Shown one piece after another: positions 1 to 4,365 of a stretch of 6,858 nt of DNA. This stretch comes from Caldifarciminota bacterium (lineage in GTDB: Bacteria; Hydrothermota; Hydrothermia; B15-G9), in the NCBI GenBank assembly GCA_027064565.1, contig JAMOPK010000360.1, forward strand, positions 1 to 6,858. Reading direction: 5' to 3'. The notes beneath the pieces were generated by a model, which did no database searches, was not told the origin of the DNA, and saw only the letters and a list, made by a program, of their open reading frames with translations. The first letter of the stretch is position 1. Each line of letters starts with the position of its first letter. A program made the translations under genes and the position numbers.

Positions 1-183
1 CCATCCGAAGGGATTGAGGAGCTCATCTATCTTGTGTTACCTGATCTTCAGATGGGCGACCACACCGGATTTTTAGGCATAATGTCCGCCAGAGACCTGA
101 AACTGATCAGACTTGTGCCCATCAATGCCACTGCGAGCGAGGTGGTTGTTGAGCCGAAGATAGTCCTTCCACCTTCACGTTGA
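1..183 (+). CDS. 3' end of an unrecognised protein gene (partial)
   Basis: Frame 1 is open from the window edge to TGA at 181-183, giving the last 60 residues of a protein whose start lies outside the window. The tail alternates hydrophobic and polar residues in a beta-strand-like way ('IEELIYLVLPDLQMGDHTG', then 'LKLIRLVPI' and 'EVVVEPKIVLP'). It has no cysteines, no clear membrane segment and no motif that I can assign. A secreted beta-sandwich domain (cohesin-like or similar) would fit the strand pattern, but this is a guess. The gene ends 46 nt before the end of the convergent HD-hydrolase gene, with a GC-rich hairpin between them. Coding status rests on the open frame, sensible composition and the hairpin after the stop. 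Confidence 0.6.
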   Translation, partial: PSEGIEELIYLVLPDLQMGDHTGFLGIMSARDLKLIRLVPINATASEVVVEPKIVLPPSR

Positions 184-196
184 AACTGCATCGTTC

Positions 197-218
197 GGGG
201 GAGGGGATTTCCTCCCCC
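197..218. terminator. GC-rich hairpin between convergent genes, probable terminator
   Basis: A perfect 8-bp stem (GGGGGAGG at 197-204 with CCTCCCCC at 211-218) encloses a 6-nt loop. It sits between the stop of the left-edge gene (183) and the stop of the minus-strand HD gene (230), the usual place for a shared terminator. The U-tract is poor on both strands: AATTCCGTTTCT follows on the + strand, and no T-run follows on the minus strand. It may therefore terminate weakly or mainly protect 3' ends. Confidence 0.5.
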
Positions 219-229
219 AATTCCGTTTC

Positions 230-925
230 TCAGACCTCATCCTGACCCTTTATGACCATGAGGTTTATGTCCGGCTCCATGTTCCACTCGCTGAAAAACC
301 TGTCGATAAATTCTTCCATGAACCTGTGCCGTCTTTCCGCTATCTTTCTGGCGGTTTCTGTGTGGAGCCTGTCCTTGAGGAGCAGCAGTTTTTCATAAAA
401 GTGCATGATCGAGGAGGATTTCGAGGCCCTGTAGGCACCGGGGTCGGAATGGAGAACAGGGGATTCTGCGGGGTCATAGATCGGTCGGTTGAGATAGCCG
501 CCTGTAGCGAAGCACCTCGCTATCCCGATGGCACCGAGGGCATCAAGCCTGTCCGCATCCTGAACTATCTGCCCCTCAATCGGAAGTTTGGGTTCGCGAA
601 CCCGTGCCCCCTTGAAGGAAAGGTCGCGCACGATTTCGGCGATCTTTGCCCTTCTGTCGGGGTCAACTCCTATCTTTGATAGCCACTCCAGAGCGAACCT
701 GTATCCGGAAAGCTCATCCCCCGTGAATTTCCAGTCCTCAACGTCATGGAGCAGAGCGGCCAATTGAACCACGCAGAGGTCGCCCTGCCTTTCTTCCATC
801 GCTATCCTCACCGACATGTGCCACACCCTGTAAGTGTGCCACCAATCGTGTCCTGTTGAGTCGGTGCCAAGTTTTTCCCGCACCATCCCTGCCGTCCTGG
901 CCACCGGATCGATTTTTGCGTTCAT
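230..925 (-). CDS. HD-domain phosphohydrolase of the YpgQ/YedJ type
   Basis: This is a predicted cytosolic metal-dependent phosphohydrolase of 231 residues. The HD-domain metal ligands are visible: an early His in GHDWWH (25-30), the His-Asp pair in ALLHDVED (57-64) and a downstream Asp in QDADRLDALGA (122-132). Further family blocks are SFKGA (103-107), RPIYDP (147-152), and a C-terminal helix running from HFYEKL (175-180) to FFSEW (210-214). This order matches the YpgQ/YedJ family; Bacillus YpgQ is reported as a metal-dependent nucleotide pyrophosphohydrolase, but the substrate here cannot be read from sequence. I chose the ATG at 925 because family members begin about 20-25 residues before GHDWWH. 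An in-frame ATG at 988 would add 21 atypical residues. Neither start has a clear Shine-Dalgarno. The gene points away from the ribosomal gene row and is probably transcribed alone. Confidence 0.88.
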   Translation of the reverse strand: MNAKIDPVARTAGMVREKLGTDSTGHDWWHTYRVWHMSVRIAMEERQGDLCVVQLAALLHDVEDWKFTGDELSGYRFALEWLSKIGVDPDRRAKIAEIVRDLSFKGARVREPKLPIEGQIVQDADRLDALGAIGIARCFATGGYLNRPIYDPAESPVLHSDPGAYRASKSSSIMHFYEKLLLLKDRLHTETARKIAERRHRFMEEFIDRFFSEWNMEPDINLMVIKGQDEV

Positions 926-1033
926 AGAGAAAAATTTTAGGGCTTCCCCCGATCCCCTTCTATGTGCAGATAGGGACAAGGGACTCATGGCTGACTGAGG
1001 GACAACATCTTCTGGCAGTTTTACAGCCCAATG

Positions 1034-1062
1034 TTGACAGCTATGTGGTTGATAGTTAAAAT
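1034..1062 (+). promoter_or_regulatory. sigma-70-type promoter of the tRNA-Trp/ribosomal protein gene row
   Basis: A perfect -35 box TTGACA (1034-1039) is separated by exactly 17 nt from a -10 box TAAAAT (1057-1062, one mismatch to TATAAT). Transcription would start near 1069, about 14 nt before the mature tRNA 5' end. No comparable element is obvious in the short gaps downstream, so this is probably the main promoter for tRNA-Trp, rpmG, secE, nusG and possibly the genes beyond. Confidence 0.82.
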
Positions 1063-1082
1063 AAAGTGCCCACTGAAAGGGT

Positions 1083-1156
1083 AGGCCTGTAGCTCAATTG
1101 GCTAGAGCATCGGATTCCAAATCCGAGGGTTGGGGGTTCAAGTCCCTCCAGGCCTG
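1083..1156 (+). tRNA. tRNA-Trp (anticodon CCA)
   Basis: A complete cloverleaf can be drawn by hand. The acceptor stem AGGCCTG (1083-1089) pairs perfectly with CAGGCCT (1149-1155), followed by discriminator G at 1156. The D stem is GCTC/GAGC (1092-1095 and 1105-1108). The anticodon stem is TCGGA/TCCGA with loop TTCCAAA and anticodon CCA at 1117-1119. The T stem is GGGGG/CCCTC (one G-U) with loop TTCAAGT. The 3' CCA is not encoded (GCTTT follows the acceptor stem), so it must be added after transcription. The gene lies directly behind a strong promoter and 34 nt ahead of rpmG, so it probably shares a primary transcript with the protein genes and is released by RNase P and 3' processing. Confidence 0.97.
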
Positions 1157-1190
1157 CTTTTTCACATCTTTTTAATGAGGAGGAATCAAA

Positions 1191-1352
1191 ATGGCCAAAA
1201 AGAAATTCTCTGTCTCCTTTCTCGTCTGCACAGAATGCAAACACAGGAACTACACTATCAGGCGCAGGAAGGATAAGAAGGGCACTAAACTCCAGCTGAG
1301 GAAATACTGCAAGTATTGCAGGAAGCATACACTTCACAAGGAGTCAAGATGA
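1191..1352 (+). CDS. rpmG: 50S ribosomal protein L33 (zinc-ribbon form)
   Basis: Translation gives 53 residues starting MAKKKFSVSF, the usual length for L33 (about 49-55). L33 is a small basic protein of the large subunit near the E site. Cysteines at 13, 16, 40 and 43 form two CxxC knuckles, so this is the zinc-binding (C+) version. Basic stretches (RRRKDKK, 24-30) fit rRNA contact. The start ATG is preceded by AGGAGG (1178-1183) with a 7-nt gap. The stop TGA (1350-1352) overlaps the ATG of secE (1349) as ATGA, indicating translational coupling. The rpmG-secE-nusG order is widely conserved in bacteria. Confidence 0.95.
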   Translation: MAKKKFSVSFLVCTECKHRNYTIRRRKDKKGTKLQLRKYCKYCRKHTLHKESR

Positions 1353-1543
1353 TGCGTGCCATAAATAAGCTTATAACTTTTTTGCAGGAAAGTTATTCCG
1401 AGTTGAAAAGGGTTACATGGCCGAGCAAAGAGATGGTGCTCGGTGGAACGGCGGCTGTGTTGCTTGTCTCCTTGGTGTTCGTCCTTTACATGTGGGTAAT
1501 TGACCTTATCGTTTCCCAGATAATCAGCTGGATCCTGAGGTGA
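1349..1543 (+). CDS. secE: preprotein translocase subunit SecE
   Basis: This is a 64-residue protein matching the short single-span SecE of most bacteria, the subunit that clamps SecY in the SecYEG inner-membrane export channel. The conserved amphipathic cytoplasmic helix motif ELKRVTWPSKEM lies at 18-29, followed by one hydrophobic segment at about 30-51 that continues into an amphipathic, hydrophobic C-terminus (to 64). Two tandem in-frame ATGs (1349 and 1352) follow AAGGAG (1338-1343) by 5 and 8 nt, so either Met could be used; the second has the more typical spacing. The first ATG overlaps the rpmG stop. Longer in-frame extensions upstream lie inside rpmG and are not credible. Confidence 0.95.
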   Translation: MMRAINKLITFLQESYSELKRVTWPSKEMVLGGTAAVLLVSLVFVLYMWVIDLIVSQIISWILR

Positions 1544-1549
1544 TGTCAG

Positions 1550-2119
1550 ATGGCTGAAAAGAACACGGAGAAAGCCCAGAACGGCAACGGTAGAGAAAAA
1601 AAGTGGTTTGTGTTTCGGACGTTCTCCGGTAAAGAGAAACGTGTTTTGAGGCTCCTCAAAAAAATCATTGAAGAGGAGGGGCTCGGGGATAAGGTCGGTG
1701 AGATACTTGTGCCGACAAGGACTGTCCCCAAAATTCGTAAAGGCAAACGAATCCTTGAGGAGAAACCCATTTTCAGGGGGTACATCCTCATCGAAATGGA
1801 GCCTGATCCCGATGTCATTCGAAAATTGACCACTGTGACATCGCTGAGGGCGCTTATGGCCCATAACGAGCTCATCTCTTTGAGCGAAGAGGAAGTTCAG
1901 AGGATCAAACAAACTGTTGAAATCGAACAGCAAAAGAAGGAACAGGAAGTTCCTTTTCTTAAAGGAGAGGTTGTCCGCGTTGTGGACGGCCCATTTGCTG
2001 ACTTCACTGGAAAAGTTGAAGAGGTATATCCCGAAAGGGGTAAATTGAAGGTCCTCGTCAACATCTTCGGAAGAACTACACCTGTAGTCCTTGATTTCCT
2101 GCAGGTGGAGAGGGTGTAG
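1550..2119 (+). CDS. nusG: transcription termination/antitermination factor NusG
   Basis: NusG is a transcription elongation factor that binds the RNA polymerase clamp helices through its N-terminal domain and links to Rho or ribosomal S10 through its KOW domain. This 189-residue copy has a polar 17-residue leader, then an NGN domain (about 18-118: KWFVFRTFSGKEKRV, a K/R-rich middle, FRGYILIEM at 75-83). A charged linker (119-134) follows, then a clear KOW domain (135-189: PFLKGEVVRVVDGPFADFTG, then VNIFGRTTPVVLDFLQVE). The usual 'V..TPGVTGFVG' segment is replaced by a divergent stretch (TTVTSLRALMAH, 94-105). The ATG at 1550 follows GAGGTG (1537-1542), which overlaps the end of secE. The gene sits 6 nt after secE, its classical partner. 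Confidence 0.96.
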   Translation: MAEKNTEKAQNGNGREKKWFVFRTFSGKEKRVLRLLKKIIEEEGLGDKVGEILVPTRTVPKIRKGKRILEEKPIFRGYILIEMEPDPDVIRKLTTVTSLRALMAHNELISLSEEEVQRIKQTVEIEQQKKEQEVPFLKGEVVRVVDGPFADFTGKVEEVYPERGKLKVLVNIFGRTTPVVLDFLQVERV

Positions 2120-2147
2120 AGGACCAAAATATTCAAGGAGGTCTCTG
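2117..2147 (+). promoter_or_regulatory. bulged hairpin masking the rplK ribosome binding site
   Basis: In the RNA, AGAGGACC (2118-2125) can pair with GGTCTCT (2140-2146) as seven base pairs with one bulged G, extendable by a U-G pair (2117/2147). The loop is 14 nt (2126-2139). The 3' arm and loop contain the rplK Shine-Dalgarno AAGGAGGT (2135-2142). In other bacteria L1 represses the L11-L1 genes by binding mRNA just upstream of rplK, so this is the expected place for such a site. Whether the fold mimics the L1 site of 23S rRNA cannot be decided by eye. Confidence 0.35.
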
Positions 2148-2149
2148 GG

Positions 2150-2596
2150 ATGCCACCCAAAAAAGGGAAGAAAAAAGAAGTAGTAGCGAAGGTTAAACTG
2201 CAAATTCCGGCAGGACAGGCCAATCCTGCTCCGCCAGTCGGATCGGCGCTCGGTCCTCATGGCGTCAACATAATGGAATTTTGTAAGCAGTTTAACGATG
2301 CCACAAAGGACAAGGCCGGATTAATCATCCCCGTTGTGATCACGATCTACAAGGACCGGACGTTCACTTTCGAGCTGAAGACACCGCCCGCAGCTATCCT
2401 CCTGAAACGCGCCGCTGGTGTTGCCAAAGGTTCAGGCGAACCTAACAAGAAAAAGGTTGGCAAGGTCACGAAATCTCAGGTTAGAGAGATTGCTGAAATC
2501 AAGATGCCGGATCTGAACGCAAACGACATAGAGGCTGCCATGCGCATAATCGAGGGCACCGCCCGCAGCATGGGCATAGAGGTTGTGGAGGGTTGA
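2150..2596 (+). CDS. rplK: 50S ribosomal protein L11
   Basis: L11 builds the base of the GTPase-associated centre on 23S rRNA and is the target region of thiostrepton-type antibiotics. The 148-residue product has the expected two domains. The N-terminal domain carries the proline-rich signature PAGQANPAPPVGSALG (20-35), and TPPAAILLK (78-86) sits at the domain border. The C-terminal rRNA-binding domain (about 87-148) includes VGKVTKSQVREIA (103-115) and ends in RSMGIEV (139-145). Length is slightly above the usual 141-143 because of a lysine-rich N-terminus (PPKKGKKKEV). The ATG follows AAGGAGGT (2135-2142) by 7 nt. It is one base from rplA. Confidence 0.98.
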   Translation: MPPKKGKKKEVVAKVKLQIPAGQANPAPPVGSALGPHGVNIMEFCKQFNDATKDKAGLIIPVVITIYKDRTFTFELKTPPAAILLKRAAGVAKGSGEPNKKKVGKVTKSQVREIAEIKMPDLNANDIEAAMRIIEGTARSMGIEVVEG

Positions 2597-2597
2597 A

Positions 2598-3314
2598 ATG
2601 GCTAAAAGAGGAAAAAGGTATCGCGCACTCATCGAAAAATTCGACCTGACCAAAGAATATCCTGTCGATGAGGCAGTTAAGATAGTCAAGCAGCTTGCTT
2701 CCGCCAAATTCGACGAAACTGTTGATGCCGCGATAAAGTTGGGCGTTGACCCAAGGAAAGCCGACCAGATGGTCCGCGGCTCGGTCGTCCTGCCGCACGG
2801 AACAGGAAGAAAGGTCAAAATCCTTGTGTTGACCCCCGATCCTGAGAAGGAAAAAGAGGCAAAAGAGGCTGGAGCTGATTACGTGGGTTTCGCCGATTAC
2901 ATCGAGCAGATCAAAAAAGGCTGGCTGGATTTCGACGCTGTTATCGCCACGCCTGACGCCATGAGGGAAGTGGCAAGGCTCGGTAGGATTCTCGGACCGA
3001 GAGGGTTGATGCCGTCCCCGAAAACCGGAACCGTGACGAACAACGTCGCCCAGGTCATAAACGAGCTGAAAAAAGGTAGGATCGAGTTCAGGGTCGATAG
3101 AACCGGGAACATCCATGCCCCCATCGGGAAAGTCTCGTTCCCTGAGGAACACCTTGCGGAGAACCTCCTGGCGCTTATCCGCGAACTCCAGCATCTGAGA
3201 CCCCAGAGCTTCCGCGGCACTTACATCCGGTCAATCTACATCTCCCCCACAATGGGACCTTCGGTCAAGGTCAGCGTCACCGATGCCCTTCGCAGGGTCT
3301 CGGAAATGAGCTAA
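2598..3314 (+). CDS. rplA: 50S ribosomal protein L1
   Basis: L1 forms the mobile L1 stalk that helps release deacylated tRNA from the E site, and in many bacteria it represses its own operon. The protein has 238 residues, close to the usual 225-235. Visible blocks are the N-terminal MAKRGKRY and GRILGPRGLMPSPKTGT (129-145) in the second domain. The rRNA-binding motif SPTMGPSVKV (216-225) lies near the C-terminus, followed by a short basic/helical tail. The ATG at 2598 follows GGAGGG (2587-2592) by 5 nt and lies one base after the rplK stop. An upstream in-frame ATG at 2583 lies inside rplK and lacks the family's N-terminus. Tight coupling with rplK suggests balanced synthesis. Confidence 0.98.
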   Translation: MAKRGKRYRALIEKFDLTKEYPVDEAVKIVKQLASAKFDETVDAAIKLGVDPRKADQMVRGSVVLPHGTGRKVKILVLTPDPEKEKEAKEAGADYVGFADYIEQIKKGWLDFDAVIATPDAMREVARLGRILGPRGLMPSPKTGTVTNNVAQVINELKKGRIEFRVDRTGNIHAPIGKVSFPEEHLAENLLALIRELQHLRPQSFRGTYIRSIYISPTMGPSVKVSVTDALRRVSEMS

Positions 3315-3327
3315 AGGAGTTGGGAAA

Positions 3328-3867
3328 ATGGTTAAGCCTGAGAAAATCAAACAGGTTGAAGAGGTCAAAAAGTTAGCTGAGCAAGCGAAAGCAATTTATT
3401 TTGCCGATTTCACCGGGCTGACTGTCGAGGAGGTCACAAAGCTCCGCCGGATGTTGCGTGAGAAGAACGTGGTCTTCAAAGTTGCCAAGAACCTGCGTGC
3501 TAAATTTGCCCTTCGCGAGCTGGGCTACCCTGAGGATAAGCTCGATGAGGTGCTTCACGGCCCCAATGCGCTGGTCATCGCTTACGAGGATCCGGTGGAG
3601 GCCGTGAAACTGATATTTGCTTTCCGCAAGGAACTGGACATCGAGAAACCCAAACTCAGGGCCGGCTTCCTTGAGGGTGAATTTCTGGATGCGGCTCAGG
3701 TCGAGGCAATATCCAAATTGCCCGGTAAAGACGAGCTTAGGGCCAAAGTTGTGGGAGCCGTGGGTGCTCCGCTTTATGGCCTTGTATTTACTTTGAAATC
3801 AATGCTTAATTCACTTGTGTGGACTTTGTCCGCAATAAAAGATAAAAGAGAAAAAGAGGAGGGATAA
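3328..3867 (+). CDS. rplJ: 50S ribosomal protein L10 (stalk base)
   Basis: L10 anchors the L7/L12 dimers to 23S rRNA. The 179-residue product starts MVKPEKIKQVEEVK and has the globular rRNA-binding domain (about 1-135) with FADFTGLTVEEVTKLRR (25-41) and KVAKNLRAK (51-59). After LPGKDELRAK (131-140) comes the C-terminal helix that carries the L12 dimers. This helix contains an 11-residue near-repeat, LVFTL (152-156) and LVWTL (163-167), making it about 14 residues longer than E. coli L10 (165 aa). AAAGGAG (3313-3319), overlapping the rplA stop, precedes the ATG by 8 nt. The 13-nt gap from rplA leaves no room for a separate L10 leader. Confidence 0.97.
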   Translation: MVKPEKIKQVEEVKKLAEQAKAIYFADFTGLTVEEVTKLRRMLREKNVVFKVAKNLRAKFALRELGYPEDKLDEVLHGPNALVIAYEDPVEAVKLIFAFRKELDIEKPKLRAGFLEGEFLDAAQVEAISKLPGKDELRAKVVGAVGAPLYGLVFTLKSMLNSLVWTLSAIKDKREKEEG

Positions 3868-3869
3868 TC

Positions 3870-4259
3870 ATGCCGGAGAAACTTTCAGTTGATCAAATCG
3901 TCGAGGCTATCGAGTCGCTCTCGGTTCTGGAACTTTCCGAACTCGTAAAGCAGCTTGAGGAGAAATTTGGCGTCAGTGCAGCTATGCCGGTCGCAGTTGC
4001 GGCTGGTGCTGGAGCAGCTGCTGCAGCTGAGCCCGTTGAAGAGAAGACGGAGTTCGATGTCATCCTCAAAGAGGTGCCCGCCAACGCCAAGATCAAAATC
4101 CTCAAAGAGGTCAGGTCTATTACCGGGCTTGGACTCAAAGAAGCAAAGGCACTCGTCGATAGTGTGCCCAAGCCTATAAAAGAGGGAGTGAGCAAGGAAG
4201 AGGCAGAGAAAATCAAATCCACTCTCGAAGCGCTTGGAGCTGTTGTTGAGATTAAGTGA
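3870..4259 (+). CDS. rplL: 50S ribosomal protein L7/L12
   Basis: L7/L12 is the multicopy acidic stalk protein that recruits and stimulates translational GTPases. It has 129 residues. The N-terminal dimerisation domain (1-36) contains the repeated pattern IESLSVLELSELVKQLEEKF. A flexible Ala/Val/Gly-rich hinge follows (37-60, including AAGAGAAAAA). The conserved factor-binding C-terminal domain (61-129) includes KIKILKEVRSITGLGLKEAK (74-93) and ends ALGAVVEIK. AGGAGG (3857-3862), overlapping the end of rplJ, precedes the ATG by 7 nt. Only 2 nt separate it from rplJ, the standard partner whose C-terminal helix it binds. The usual need for several L12 copies per L10 presumably relies on efficient initiation here. 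Confidence 0.98.
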   Translation: MPEKLSVDQIVEAIESLSVLELSELVKQLEEKFGVSAAMPVAVAAGAGAAAAAEPVEEKTEFDVILKEVPANAKIKILKEVRSITGLGLKEAKALVDSVPKPIKEGVSKEEAEKIKSTLEALGAVVEIK

Positions 4260-4284
4260 TTCCCCACGAAGCAAATCCGTGATT

Positions 4285-4324
4285 GGCTGTCCGCATTGCA
4301 GGGGATTACTGTGTGCGGACGGCC
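4285..4324 (+). promoter_or_regulatory. 11-bp hairpin between rplL and rpoB (attenuator or processing site)
   Basis: GGCTGTCCGCA (4285-4295) pairs with TGCGGACGGCC (4314-4324), eleven consecutive base pairs with a single G-U wobble. The 18-nt loop may add a few weak inner pairs. It occupies the only long gap (4260-4365) inside the gene row. The sequence after it (TGCTGTCATTTTAAAA) has just four Ts starting 8 nt past the stem, so it is not a strong intrinsic terminator. In E. coli the rplL-rpoB gap holds a partial terminator and an RNase III site; this hairpin sits in the same place and may do either job. Confidence 0.55.
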
Positions 4325-4348
4325 TGCTGTCATTTTAAAAATTTAGGG

Positions 4349-4356
4349 GGAGGTGA
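4349..4356 (+). promoter_or_regulatory. rpoB ribosome binding site that decides a TTG start
   Basis: GGAGGTGA at 4349-4356 is a near-perfect anti-16S match, embedded in GGGGGAGGTGA. It lies 9 nt before TTG at 4366. An in-frame TGA at 4354-4356 rules out longer forms, and the next in-frame ATG (4402) has no comparable site at the right distance. Confidence 0.8.
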
Positions 4357-4365
4357 CTTCTCGCC

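Noticed and set aside
326..679. 117-residue + strand ORF over the HD-hydrolase gene
   Set aside because: It is antisense to the HD gene, whose catalytic motifs are clear, and has no recognisable motifs of its own.
1056..1337. 93-residue minus-strand ORF containing 'EGLEPPTLGFGIRCSSQLSYRP'
   Set aside because: The peptide is the antisense translation of tRNA-Trp, a well-known kind of spurious ORF, and the rest is antisense to rpmG. It has no ribosome binding site.
1334..2260. 308-residue minus-strand ORF across secE, nusG and rplK
   Set aside because: It is fully antisense to three conserved genes, has a low-complexity Phe/Leu-rich composition typical of shadow frames, and shows no family resemblance.
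4331..4345. AT-rich stretch before rpoB as an internal promoter
   Set aside because: TTTTAAAAATTTA contains -10-like hexamers, but no TTGACA-like box lies 16-18 nt upstream; that position falls in the hairpin's 3' arm. It is better seen as an unstructured region before the ribosome binding site.
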